A stretch of 64,000 nt of DNA from Euphorbia lathyris. Lineage: Eukaryota; Streptophyta; Magnoliopsida; Malpighiales; Euphorbiaceae. The notes beneath the pieces were generated by a model, which was not told the DNA's origin, did not search any database, and saw only the letters and a program-made list of their open reading frames with translations. The stretch spans positions 70,109,501 to 70,173,500 of the forward strand of contig NC_088918.1 in NCBI RefSeq assembly GCF_963576675.1. The letters are read 5' to 3'. The position numbers and the translations under genes were made by a program. Below are positions 1 through 12,028 of the stretch, piece by piece; position 1 is the first letter of the stretch; each line of letters opens with the position of its first letter.

Positions 1-41
1 TCTTCGCTGAATAGTTTTGCCAACATCAAAATGGGGGAGTT
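1..41 (+). other. 3' tail and polypurine tract of a Copia element
   Basis: The window opens in the last bases of a Copia internal region. The run AAAATGGGGGAG just before the LTR is a typical polypurine tract, the plus-strand DNA primer site of Copia elements. It shows that the LTR starting at 42 is a 3' LTR and that the rest of the element (gag-pol and 5' LTR) lies to the left of the window. Confidence 0.75.
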
Positions 42-1277
42 TGTTGAAACACCTTTCCACATGATTTTGATTTGACAAAATTATTTAAGTAAAATTAAAT
101 GTATTCTAAACACACTAAGTTTAAATGCTTTGATTTATTACACTAATGTGTTTGTTCAATGTTGAGTTAAATTGTTTATAAGACATAAAGACTAAAAGGC
201 TTAAAGCCCAATACGGAAGTCAAAGCCCAAGTCAAACAGATCAAGACAACTCGGCCCGCGTATGCAAAACGCTGTCGTTATGTATAAAACGTAGCTCAGC
301 GGAAGAAGGATCGACAAGACCTTCGTTGAACAACTTCGGAACGAAGCTGCTGAGTTGTATCGACAAAGAGTACAAGACAGCAGCTGAGCAAGAACAACTT
401 CTAGACAAAGTATTTCTACTTTGAGTAAAGTTCAGAGGACACAGAAAGCTGTCTAGTTGACCTTACCATAAATGGAGAGACATTATGCCGGACTGACTAA
501 AAGCTGCTCAGCACTGACCGAAGATAGAAGATACTTGAATCTGATTGGCCGAGAGCACTGAGCAGAAATGAATGACAACGATAGGAAGCCGTTTCCCTCC
601 AACGGTTATTTCGAAATTCGAAATGACTGATGCCTCAGACGTCTCTATAAATAGGGCCTTTCAGTGCTTCATTCCATACAGAACTTTATCAAGCCATTAC
701 GCTGAGCAAAATTCTACTCAAAGTTCTAGGAGAAAAAGCAAAGCATATACTTACACCAAATTTTATATCTTTCGTGTAAAAGTATAGAGTAATTATTCAA
801 TCATCTAAGGTGTCTTAGCAATTGTTGTTTAGGACAAATCTTTATCATTTCTAGAGATTAGAAAGGAGAGACTGAGTACTCGGTTATAGTACTCAGCGAG
901 AGATTAGGAGTGAGTAGAGGTACGGAGGAACGTACTCTTGTTATACTCAGCTTCTAAGTTGTAAAAGGTTTGATGCTCTACCGTTAAAGAGCTCAGTAGA
1001 AAATTCGAAAGCTCGGAACGTGTTCCGAGGACAGGACGTAGGCTTAGAGGTCGAACCTGGATAAATCTGCTGAGTAACATCTTTCTAACCTTAAACTCCT
1101 TAATATATATATTGCTTTCTTAAACAAAACTGACTAAGTAAAGAGGTCGCGCTGAGTTGTATACATTGAGTATCTGAGTTCAGGAATAGACTCAAGTGCT
1201 ATTTCCTGACTCAAAGAAAGAAGCTGTCTTAGTCAACAGTTGACTAAGCTAGTGTCTTAATTTACTCAGCACGCTGT
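42..1277 (+). mobile_element. Copia 3' LTR, left part (split by a nested element)
   Basis: The LTR begins TGTTGAAACACC directly after the polypurine tract. It matches the solo LTR at 29475-30812 along its length. The match breaks at 1277, where a Ty3/gypsy element has inserted, and resumes at 21366. The two parts sum to about 1340 bp against 1338 bp for the solo LTR, so this LTR is complete apart from the insertion. Bases 1273-1277 (GCTGT) are the left target-site duplication of the inserted element. Confidence 0.88.
646..653 (+). promoter_or_regulatory. TATA box of the Copia LTR
   Basis: TATAAATA lies in CTCTATAAATAG and is conserved in the sister LTR at 30072-30079. It probably marks the U3/R promoter of the Copia LTR. 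Transcription start is inferred about 30 bases downstream. Confidence 0.6.
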
Positions 1278-1479
1278 CGTAGACACCGAGTCGGAGGACC
1301 TGTGATGAAAATCCATAACAAGACGGTTGAAGCGGTTGGTTCCGATAATTTAAAGCAAAAATAATAATAAAAATCATGAGAGGATCTGTAGGGGTTGCGG
1401 TCGTCGAGTGGACGGCTCGCGGGTGCTCAGCTGCGTTGGGCGAGCGCCTAGCGGCAGCTGGCGCGCGCCCGACGGCAGT

Positions 1480-1720
1480 TGGACGCGCGCCCGACGGCAG
1501 TTGGACGCACGCCCAGCGGCAGCGGGGCGCACGCGCCCAACCTACGTTGGGCGTGTGCCCAACATCCGTCGGGCGGACGCCCAACGACGTTGCTCGGACG
1601 CCCAACGTTGGTTGGGCGCACGCCCAACAGAAGTTGGGCGTTCGCCCAACCAAGTTGGGCGTCCGCCCAATCATTTTGGGCGTAGGCCGACGCCCTTCGG
1701 GCTACGCCCAAATTTTTTTT
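1480..1720 (+). repeat. GC-rich array of short palindromes in the LTR promoter region
   Basis: About ten units of roughly 20 bp alternate GTTGGGCG and CGCCCAAC, so many units are near-perfect hairpins on their own. The array lies just upstream of the LTR TATA box and is rich in CpG. It produces overlapping artificial open frames on both strands. A shorter version lies at about 18950-19125 in the 3' LTR. Confidence 0.8.
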
Positions 1721-1751
1721 GGGATCCGTGCCTATAAAAGGCACGGATCCC
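1721..1751 (+). promoter_or_regulatory. TATA box enclosed by a perfect inverted repeat
   Basis: TATAAAA (1733-1739) is flanked by GGGATCCGTGCC (1721-1732) and its exact reverse complement GGCACGGATCCC (1740-1751). It is the likely core promoter of the element. The left arm and most of the TATA box are missing from the 3' LTR near 19129. Confidence 0.75.
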
Positions 1752-3960
1752 CATGCATTGGGGGGGGACTTTTTGGAGAGCTTCTCACTCTAAGGAAATT
1801 TTTAGAGAGAGAAAGTGAATTTTTTGGGAAAAACATTTTTTTCTAAAAAAATCCAAATTTTCCAAAGTTAAATATTTTACTAAAAACACCGAAAAATCAC
1901 GATTCGTGGAATCAACCGACTTCAGCTGTCAATACCGATCTTGAGGTATTATCCGAGGACTAGACTCGTTTTATTTATTTATTTATTCATTTTATTTATT
2001 TATTCTAAAGTTTTATTTATTTAGTTAATTATTTATTTATCACGTTTTATTTATTATTCCGTATTTATTTAATTTTCGTCTCGTGTTAAACAAACGTTTG
2101 GTTTTGTTTTTGAAATAAAAAACCTCGTTTTAATATCCCAATACGAACCGTGATCCGACTCAAAGGTAGTTCGGGATTAACAAACGTTGTAATTATAAGT
2201 TTTTGAAAATATTTCTAAAATAACGTTTAAAAATAAAACGTCGTTTTAGGAGTCTCCGTTATAGACTATGATCCTATTTTGGTAGTTCGGAGGTCCAAAA
2301 TGATAGAATAGATCTAATCTAAAGCATTTGAATAAATCTGGAGAGTATAGGGACTGTTTCTGATATTTTGTTATTTCTGTCACTAACAGCAGATTAGCAA
2401 CGGATTTTCCGTCGGTAATCTGTTGGAATCCGAAAATCACCCTTTTAACCCTCTTTTCTCAACTTTTTAATATTTATACTTGTGTACATATGTATTTAAT
2501 TATGTAATATGTTTATAAAAATTATTTTCAAGTCCTATAACCATTAATTATGTATTATATAGCTATTTAGTTCATGTTGAAATTTAATTTGTTTGGATTT
2601 GATGTTATAAAGTAATATATGTATGTATATATATAGTTTTTGGGTTGTTTGGGTTATATTAGCTATTATTAGGTGAAACCATTTTGGGATAAATGATATT
2701 CTCTTATTTTGGGATTTTTGCCCATTATTTTTACATAGCTTTAACTAAAATAAAGATGTATTATATTTAGTATTCTTTCTCATTTTCTTTATTATATCAT
2801 ATAGTATTTCTTACTCATTTTTATCTATAGATATATCCTTATTTTTAGATAAAACTATGTATATATATGTATTTCTATTTTATTTTTGTATATATGTATA
2901 TATTTTAAAATATATTTGATTGGGTAAATTTGGCCTTGATTTGGTAATTATTGTAATGATGTTCAAGTAAGGGCCAATTGAGTGAAAATGGGAAAATAAA
3001 AGACAAAAAGAGATTTCAAGTTGTTTGTTTAAATTAAAAGCTTTTCTAGATATTCCTAAAGTGTAAATAACGTTTTTTGTCATTTTTAAACCATTTCTAA
3101 AATATCACGTGTTGAAACCTTAATCCGTTCCAACGACAGATTGAGCGAACCTTGTAATTAAAATCGTTTTCTATTTGTAAATAATAGAGTTTTGAATCGT
3201 TTTCTTGCCTAAGTGATTTTGTACAAAAATAAATGGACTTGTATGCTTAACCACGTTTTTTGTTAAAACTTCTTATCTCACGTTTTCAAACGCTCGAGTC
3301 GTTCCAACGGCGATTCGAGTCGATGTCATGTAGATTAACGGGGTTTTGAAACGTACCTAAATCGTTCCAACGACGATTAAGGTACGAATCATGTAAATAA
3401 ACTCGTTTTTTTGGGGAATGAGATTGGCTTAGAATTAGTGTATAGTCTAAAATATAAAATCACACTGTGAATAAATCAATTCTTTCTTCTCCCCCTCTCT
3501 CTCCTATGTATTTTAAATTTATGCAAAATGGGTGATTCTTTACTAAAGTGGCTTTTAATGACATGCTCAAAACGGTTTTCAAAGCGAGAAAGAAAAGGTT
3601 TCAAATGAATTTCAAACTTAAAGAAATATGCGAATAATCCGTTATCGCCTAACACGCTGAGTAGGAGGCCGGTGGTTCATAACTGGGCGATGTCGGGGTG
3701 CCTAGTAGCCTTTCTCCGGAAAGGAGCTAGCCTTCTCGGCTCGTACCTAAGTTTCCCGAACCCTCACCGGTCTCCCGCAAGGGATCGGTGTTCATTTTCC
3801 CATTCGTGGGTGGCGACTGTTCCATACTCCAGGCTCCGGTCCTGCCGAGCAGCTTGATTCCACGATTGGTTGTTTTCGGCGCCAATCACCGCTTACGTCA
3901 CCATGAGGTGTCCACCCCCCGGTCCACCCGGTCGAGGCCGTCGGCACCTTGTCTAACAAG

Positions 3961-3978
3961 TGGCGACTCTACTGGGGA
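3961..3978 (+). other. Primer binding site of the Tat/Ogre element
   Basis: TGGCGACTCTACTGGGGA begins two bases after the 5' LTR. It starts with TGG, the complement of a tRNA 3' CCA end. Tat/Ogre elements typically prime with a tRNA-Arg; the assignment to that tRNA is from memory of the family and was not checked by alignment. Confidence 0.7.
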
Positions 3979-5871
3979 AGCGAGAAATTTGATTCCGGAA
4001 GGCGTGTATTAAGCCCTTAACGGGGACGGATCGTATTATTTCTTTTCGTATGCATTCTTACGCATTATTGCAAACCTTTTGGGTAATTTCCGCGAAACCT
4101 CTAGCGAGAGTCCATTCGTCGCTCGAAAGAGGCTAGTGTAAGTTCCCCCTTACAGTAAGGCGCCAAAGGGTCCCCATCCATTCGTTAGGGGCGAATTTGT
4201 GCAGTCCTGTGAGGTCCCGCGATCAGCCGTGTCAGCATATAGCAGCCTTAGAAGTTGCCATAGGATTACCCGTTACCATTTTTTATGTGATGAATGAATC
4301 AGTTCGTGTTTTCAAATTGCCATGATACGTGTCTAGTCTTAAAATATGTAAAGGAAATGAAGCGATGCGTTAATATATACTCTTAAATCGATATACAAAC
4401 TACCCCACAACATCGAAACAATGCGAACTAAAGACGACTTAGTCATCTCATATGAATGAACTTGTGCGACCCGCCTGGTCCCTTTCCGTGTCCCGAAGAA
4501 GGCACATGTTCAGGAAATGCGTTATGACGTAAGCACGTATTAGTAGATCGGTTTGGTATTAAGGATGGTTATATCTCGATTCAAAAGACTATATTAACGA
4601 TAGCCGTTATTCACATTCTTTAAATACGTTGGGATAAAGCGAAATTATGACGAAACGAAAACAAAGAACATTTCTATTTTGAACGACCCCGTTGTAACGT
4701 AAAGAGTTTTGTAAACGTGGCCCGTCCCTACTGAATGAAAAAGAACTCTTACGTTACGCCTTGTGTTGTTCTTAAGAGAAATGGATGTATCCGCGAAAGT
4801 GACTAAGAAAAACAAAACGATAAAAATGACCAAAATCATTCTGTATCTACGATATATATCCATCCCGAGAGTAGTTAAAGAAAATGAACCAATGTCGTTA
4901 AATACGTGCCTCGAGCCGATATGTACGCCGTTTAAAATCATAAAGCCGAATTAAGCTAAACCGCATAATTGCGCCATATGGACGAGACTGTGGGTTTGAC
5001 TAATGGCTCAATCATTTCGACCGTTACCAAAACTATAAGAAGTATGGCCCGATCTGCGTGTTTGCTTGACTCGTGCCTAAATGAAAAAAAAACGGTAATA
5101 TCCCTGCTTCGAATAAGCATGCGATTCAACGAAACGTTGATTTTCTATAACCACGCTAGGCTGATATGTCCCGTAGATTGGAAGAAATAAAAACTTGTTG
5201 CTAGCCGAAAGATTACCGTGCGCTCAAATAAGACTCGCCGTCTTCTCACGTAGCCAAAACGAGCAAATGGATTCTTAACGCTAAAAACAAACACGTTACG
5301 CGATGAGTCCGTTCCCTAAAATAAAAAGTGATTTCATCACTAAATAAACACGTGGTTACGTCTCTCGATAGATCCAAAAGATCCCGTCGTAATCGAGACA
5401 CGAACCCACGCGAATAAAAGGGAACGAGTCATTGTCAATAACAGACGATTGAACCAGAAAAATAACTCGTACCATGTCTAAAAACCGAGATGCGTTCAAA
5501 GGGTGTCAAAACCGGAACTGATGCATCTCGTAAAATAACGAGGGACGAGTTATTCGAAAGAACAATCCATTTGGTTGATATCTTAGTCACTGAACGTTGA
5601 TACGTCAAAACGAACTGTATTATCTGATGGATGACTTACTTTTTCCGCAATAATCGACGGCATCACGCGTCCCCTGGACCGCAATGTGAGCCCCAAACCA
5701 AAATCCTAGGAAAGAGACTTGGACCGTCGAGTGTGTGGAGGAATAAGGGTGGAAAAGAGATGTTGTGATACGTGTAATTAAACTGACGTTTGTTCTTCTT
5801 ATCTTATATATCCGTAAATAAATAAACGTACACACCACGAATCATGTATATAAAATCATGCATACATACTA
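3979..5871 (+). other. Untranslated leader of the Tat/Ogre element
   Basis: No coding frame longer than about 100 codons, and none with recognisable domains, lies between the primer site and the first gag frame. A leader of about 1.9 kb fits the lineage, where long 5' untranslated regions or an extra ORF are common. No recognisable ORF1 protein was found. It presumably contains packaging and dimerisation signals, which cannot be seen directly. Confidence 0.55.
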
Positions 5872-8870
5872 ATGGATGCCGTTCGCGCAGACTTCATCAT
5901 TAAGCGGTTGTGGTTTCGCGAAAGTAACCGGCTAGTCAGGCAGTTTGATCAGCTACAGATTGACAGTTCCGAATCGGCAGTTGTGGCTTCTAAATCATCT
6001 TCGTCCGAGTATACTCAGTCTTCTGCTAGTATGTCTGCGACCGACGAAAAGGTAGCCGAATTAGAAAATTCTGTGAACAACATTAATGATCAATTGGCCG
6101 TAATTTTGGCCCAGCTAGCTCAGCTAGCATTGAAGGATAACAAGGGTGGTAGTAAGCGCGCTGAGAATGAGGTGAACACTGGTCCCCGCTTCGGGAACGA
6201 GGATGACTATCAGGATTACATCTAGAAGCAGCTTGAGAAGGAGAAAGCTAAGGAAGAGGAATGGAAGCAGCACATTACTTAGGAGGTGCAGGATCTGCGA
6301 GGGGGAAGCTCCGGAAGTCAAGACTTTTATAATTTGAAGAATTGTTTATCGGCAACTGCTTTGCCTTTGAAATTCCGGCTCCCCGACATGAAGAAGTTCG
6401 ATGGAACTGGGGATCCTACTGCCCACATGAATCAGTATGTGGCTATGATGAAACACACGATCTTAACCGAGGAACAAGTTCTTGGACTGTTTAATACCTA
6501 TCTGGAGGGGGCTGCCCTCGTGTGGTTTCACGCGTTGCCATTGGTGATGAAGAGAGATTGGAAAGAGTTGGCAAAATCATTTATCGCTCAGTATAGTTTC
6601 AACACTATGCTTGAGGTTACTCTAAAGGAGCTGGAAAGCACTAAGCAACAAACTGGTGAGTCTTTTTCCGATTTTGTGAGGAGGTGGAGAGCCAAGGCGG
6701 CGGTTATGAAGCAAAAGCCGCTTAAACAGGATCAGATCCGAATGGTAATTGGCAACACGTTGTCGTATATTAAGAATGAGCTGCGGTATATGCCTCTTAC
6801 CGATTTCAATCAGATGTATAGCTGCGCCTTGACAGTCGAGGGGGACGGAGAGCCAAAGAAAGCTTATACCAAGTGGACAAAGTCTGGATATAGTGCCAGA
6901 GGGCCAAGCGCGAGTACAGAATCGGCCGCAGTGAAAGTGTTTGATCTTAATGCTATCGAGAAGAGGCAGTTCGCCAAATTTGATCAAACCTATGCAAAAG
7001 TTTTCGAACGGTTGCAGAAGAAGGGATTGTTGAAAGCCCTCACTCCTTATAGCAAAGCACCGCCTACTCCACAGATACAAGCTAGGGGATACTGCGAGTT
7101 CCATAGTAATTATGGGCACACTATTGAGAACTGCGAGAGACTGAAACACGAGATTCAGGATTTGATTGAGGAAAAGAAGATAGCTGATCCTTCGTCAGCG
7201 AACCCTTCCACTAGGCGTAATCCATTGCCTAACCACAGGGTGAGCATGATCGGGTCTGGGCTCGGAGCAAGTTTAGTCATGGAATCCTTCGGGGAAAATG
7301 AAGAGGAGTTGTTGGACTCCGATGAGAAGAGTAATGTTGGAAATGGTTTATACGTGTCCTTCCTTGGCAAGGAGCAGGATGGTGAACCGATGGATGAAGG
7401 GTTAGACGGCGGACCACCGTATGATGAAGATAGTGCTGAAGAGACCGGGGAAGGGTCGTCTCGAACTATTGTGCCAGAATTGAGTCTATTCAGTGGAGGA
7501 GAGAATCCCGATGTGCACTTGCGTGAGTATATGCATGATATGTTTGTTGAATCCTTTGGGATGGACGAGATTGCTTAGTGGTTCCACCATTCGTTAATAG
7601 GCGAGCCTTTGGGGTGGTTCCACTCATTGCCTGACTCCTGCAAGCATGATTGGGAACAGTTGTCCGATTTATTCCTAGAGAAGTACAAGAAAGCTAAGGA
7701 TAGGACCGCAGAGTGTTTTGTGCTGCAAATTGGGCCTATTAAGCATCCGTTGCCAGCTGTCAGTAAATACAATGGCAACAAGGATCCAATGGAGCACCTT
7801 CACTTCTACTTGTCGGCCATGGGGCCGTTGGGTTTTAAGGAAGAAGAGATCACCAGTCTGTTTTGCAATTCACTGATGGGGGAGCCGCTGATGTGGTATA
7901 TGTCTCTCCCGATGCGTATCAAGTGCGATTGGGCCGCGATGACCAAGAGGTTCATTAAGGAATATACAGTATGGATGCTTGCGGAGCAAACACCGGACTC
8001 ACCCTCTTATGAAACACCTGAAGCGGTGTTGGCAATGTCCAAGTATGGCGGATATCGAAATCCCGTGGAGCACGCAAGGTTGTTCCGCAACCATATGTAT
8101 GATGCTGGATTCCCTCAATGTGAGTTACATGAACACTTCTCGGAAACTCTCATGGGAGAAGCCTTGTTATGGCACCAAGGCCTATCAGAGGAAGAAATGG
8201 GTCATTGGATAGCTCTTAGGGATGCGTTTGTATCAAGGTATGAGATGTATGTTCCATGGGCGGGATCCCTGGAAGATCTGGATAGGATCAGGCAATTCCC
8301 CGAGGAACCGTTTGTGGATTACGCTAGGAGGTGGAGGTACCACTACGAGCAGTGTCAAGAGACGATGAGTGATAAGGTGCAGCTCATGTGCATACAAAGA
8401 GGCGCAATTCCGATGGCGGCAAGAAGGATGAACAAAGTGTCCCTCAAGGACTATGATGATTTGATAGGCTGGACTGTGTATGGATCAGCGGATCCCTTGT
8501 ATTTGAATTCAAACGTCCCTCACGCAATGGATCTTATGGTTGTGGACATTTGGGAAAGTTCCTCGGATGAGGAGGATGCTGATCGGAGAATTCCTATCAA
8601 TATTTGGGATGAATCTGATGATGAGCCGGAGATCGCCGTTATGACAAGATCAGGTCGGGTGGCCGAAGGGAAGGCACCCATAGTTGAGACAGAAATAGGG
8701 GAAGGATCGGCTCCCAAGCCAGATGACCAAGTCCTCGAGCAGTTGAAGAAAACACAAGCTAAGTCTACGGTGTGGGAAGTCCTATGTCATTCCAAGTACC
8801 ACCGTGAGAATCTGATGAAGGAGCTGCAGAATTTAGTCATTTCTACCGATACTGAGCCGACAACGCTAGT
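5872..8870 (+). pseudogene. gag: gag region with four gag-like modules, interrupted by TAG stops
   Basis: One reading frame (frame 1) runs from ATG 5872, broken by TAG at 6223-6225, 6280-6282 and 7576-7578. The N-terminal part is rich in Ser and predicted coiled coil. Four related modules follow, each about 65 residues, with a G-x(2-3)-(D/N)-P-x(2)-H start, a G-(E/A)-x-L-x-W centre and a W-x(5-8)-F-(I/L/V)-x-(K/R/Q)-Y end. They begin near 6397, 7485, 7770 and 8050. Modules 1 and 4 are followed by an F-V-x-R/Y-R-R-W-R helix. A C-x2-H-x4-GH-x4-C knuckle-like motif (CEFHSNYGHTIENC) lies after module 1, near 7096. Gag forms the virus-like particle. Most Ty3/gypsy gags have one such domain, so the repetition is unusual. 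The copy cannot make full-length Gag. Confidence 0.82.
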
Positions 8871-9537
8871 AGGGGCGATTATGGCCCGGAAGAAGACTGA
8901 AATCACTTTCACCGACGAAGATCTCCTGGAAGAGGGTAAGGCTCACAACAAGCCTTTATACATCCGAGCTGAAATTAATGGGAAGAAGACTAGCTGTGTG
9001 ATGGTTGATGATGGATCGGCCATTAATGTTTGCCCGCTGAAACTTTTGTCCAAGTTGGGAGTGGAAAGAGGAGACTTGACTGCCTCGGAAACCGTGATCA
9101 GAGCCTACGATGATAGCCACAGGCACATTGAAGGAGTCTTTAAGGCCAAGCTGAAGGTAGGGCCGCATGAGGAAGAAACTGAGTTCACTGTGCTGGATAT
9201 ACCGGTGACCTTTGGTGTGTTGTTGGGACACCCATGGTTCCATAAGCTCGGAGGTGTGCCCTCCACGCTCCACCAAATGATCAAATTCCCCTTCGGGGAG
9301 GAGATAGTGACGATTAGAGCTGAGAAGTTGAGTTCAGTGGCGGCGTTGGGAATTGAGCCTCAGCTTTTCTCCGGATTCCAAGTTTCAGGGATATACGAGT
9401 CTAGCATGACCGCCGATGTGGTGAAGATGATGAAAGGGGGTTTCATCCCCGGTATGGGCTTGGGAGCACACCATCAAGGGTTGCCAGAATCTCCGGACTT
9501 TCAAGAGTCAGAAAACTCGGAGGGGTTTGGGATATGA
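8871..9537 (+). pseudogene. pro: Retropepsin-like protease with a G-patch-like tail
   Basis: This continues the gag frame. The aspartic protease active site is DDGS (9007-9018) within VMVDDGSAIN, followed by the flap region and LLGHPWFH near 9222-9245. After the protease comes a glycine-rich stretch, GGFIPGMGLGAHHQG (about 9436-9480), resembling the core of a G-patch. The frame ends at TGA 9535-9537, and RT continues in frame 2. The protease matures the Gag-Pol polyprotein. The protease itself is uninterrupted, but it sits in a frame cut off upstream by TAG codons. Confidence 0.82.
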
Positions 9538-12028
9538 GCTGGGAGGCCCGTCCAACACAGGTGGTGAAGGAAAGGTGGGCCTAAAGAAGTATTTTGTGAA
9601 TGAGGGACACAGGAAGGTTTATTCTGGGACTCCCGAGTCATGGACTAGCGCCGAAGGAAAGATTCTGCCGGGCTTTGAGATCTCCAATGATGTCACCAGC
9701 TGGGGCAAAGGAGAGGCAAGCTGCTTCGTCGAGGAGATCATGATGTTAGATCTGAATGCCGAGGAGCAGGTCATCACTATTGAGGCAACTGTGGGAGCGG
9801 CGGACGAGCCCAACACCTCCAAGGCTTATGAGAAACCCGAGAACCCTGTTGATGACAATTGTATTACTGCTTTATTTGAATCCGATGATGTACTCGCCAA
9901 CACTATCAATGAAATGAATTCTGATTTTGCTTACTTGCTTGATGTTGATTCTGATCATTCCATGCATTCTCATTCATATAACATGCCTACATTTGAAATT
10001 AATACAATAGAAATGTCAACTTTCAATCTTGGCACGGATGAAAATCCTAAACTTATACAAATTGCTCAAGAATTAACTACTGAAAAGAGGAAAGAATTTG
10101 AGAGAATAATTAAAAAATACGAAATAGTGTTTGCTTGGACATACGAAGACATGCCAGGAATCGATCAATCAATCGTAACTCACCGTATTCCAACATACCC
10201 CGATGCTAAGCCCGTGAAACAGAAACTCCAACGCATGAGGCCGGAATGGGCAGATAAGATCAGAGAGGAAGTGAAGAAACAGTTAGAAGCAGGGTTCATC
10301 GAAGTAATCGACTATCCCGCTTGGGTTGCAAATGTAGTACCAATCGCGAAGAAGGACGGTAAAGTGAGAATGTGCGTCGATTATAGAGATCTCAATAAGG
10401 CTTGCCCCAAAGATGAATTCGCATTGCCTCACATCGACGTATTAATCGACAGTGCAACATCGAGCGTCTTGCACACGAATGTTGATGGCTTCATGGGCTA
10501 CATGCAAGTTCAAATGGCAGAAAAGCACAAGGCAAAGACCTCATTCACAACTGAGTGGGGAACATACTGCTATAAAGTAATGTCGTTTGGTTTGAAAAAT
10601 GCCGGGGCAACTTATCAACGGATGGCTACGGCACTGTTCCATGATATGATACACAAAGAGGTGGAAGTCTATGTGGACGACATGATGGTCGAGTCAGAGA
10701 CGAGAGAGGGGCATTTCGCTGCACTTGAGAAGTTTTTAGCCCGAATTGCAGAATTCAAGCTAAGGTTGAACCCGAAGAAGTGCTTTTTTGGCGTTTAATC
10801 GGGGAAGATCTTAGGCTATGTGATCAGTAACAAGGGGATTGAGGTGGATCCCGACAAAGTAAAGGCCATACAAGAAATGTCGGCGCCAAAGAATGAGAAA
10901 GAAGTGAGAGGATTCCTAGGGCAGGTTCAGTATATCAGTCGGTTCATATCACGACTCACTGCGATCTGCGAGCCTATCTTTAAGCTGCTACCGAAAGATC
11001 AACCCACGGTTTGGAATGATAAGTGCCAGCAAGCATTGGAGTGTGTCCGGAACTATTTGTCTAATCCACCGGTTTTAAGACCGCCTAAACTTGGAAAACC
11101 GCTTCTCCTCTATGTAGCAATCGAGGAGCGATCTGTTGGGGCAATGCTGGCCCAAGAAGGGGACACCGGTGTGGAGCACGCGGTGTATTATCTGAGTAAG
11201 AAGTTCCTGGAATACGAGCTTAAGTATAACATGATCAAAAAGACGTGCGTGGCAGTAGTATGGCTAACAAGGAAACTACGACACTATTTTCAATCTTACA
11301 AAGTGATCATTTTTTCCCGGATGGATCCCGTAAAGTATCTGTACCAAACTTCGTCTCTAACAGGGAAGCTAGCCCGATGGTTGTTGCTCTTGTCTGACTT
11401 TGACATCGAATATGTAATGAAAAAGGTTATTAAGGGGAGAGCTGTAGCAGAATTTCTGGCCAATCAGCCTCTAAATGCGGAAGAGGAAGAGATAAACTAT
11501 GATTTCCCCGATGAGCACTTGAACACAATCGAAGTTATACCGTGGAAAATGTTCTTCGATGGAGCAGTTAATTCAAATGGAGCCGGGGTAGGAGTGCTAC
11601 TTATCTCACCAGAAGGAGAAAGGGTCCCAATGGCAAAGAAGTTATCCTTCCCTCTCACCAATAATATGGCCGAGTATGAAGCGTGCATCTACGGGTTAGA
11701 GTCGTTAGCAGCACTGGGAGCATCATATGTTGAAATTTGGGGTGACTCAAAGCTGATTATCGAACAAGCACATGGAAACTGGGAAGTAAGGGAAGAAAGG
11801 TTGCGTCCATACCTAGACCAGTTGGAGGGATTGGTGAAGAGATTCAGCGAGTGTCGTTTTTATCACATTCCTCGAGCACAGAACCAGGCAGCGGATGCTT
11901 TGGCCACTTTGGTGTCAGTATGGGATAACCCTCGGAATCTTGCCTCGAAGCCTTTGGTGCTGAGGAGGTCCCACAAACCGTGCTATGAAGACGTAAAGAT
12001 GAAAAGCCTTGGTATTTCGATATCGTAA
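9527..12028 (+). pseudogene. pol: Reverse transcriptase, RNase H and second (plant Tat-type) RNase H
   Basis: Frame 2 holds RT with the motif A aspartate in NVDGFMGY, the catalytic YVDD at 10670-10681 and the downstream KKCFFGV segment. It is cut by TAA at 10796-10798 and then continues in the same frame. The RT-linked RNase H spans about 11090-11460 (LLLYVA, LSKKFLEYE). A second RNase H with the four acidic residues (FFDGA, NNMAEYEA, GDSKLI, QAADALA) spans about 11535-11930. Two RNase H domains mark the Tat lineage. RT and RNase H copy genomic RNA into cDNA. The apparent start at 9527 is TTG, not ATG, so this is a shifted continuation of gag-pro rather than an independent start. The reading frame is lost near 11997. 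Confidence 0.9.

Larger units (their letters stand above)
1278..3958 (+). repeat. 5' LTR of the Tat/Ogre element
   Basis: This 2681-bp LTR is the partner of 18755-21360. It starts CGTAGACACC where the other copy has TGTAGACACC, so the first base of the terminal TG has mutated. It ends GTCTAACA. It holds a GC-rich palindromic repeat array, a TATA box and an AT-rich remainder. The 3' copy lacks roughly 86 bp around the TATA box. Confidence 0.92.

Noticed and set aside
1249..1846. Several overlapping open frames on both strands rich in Arg, Pro, Gly and Trp
   Set aside because: They are produced by the palindromic GTTGGGCG/CGCCCAAC array in the LTR; no codon constraint or domain is visible, and similar frames recur in the 3' LTR.
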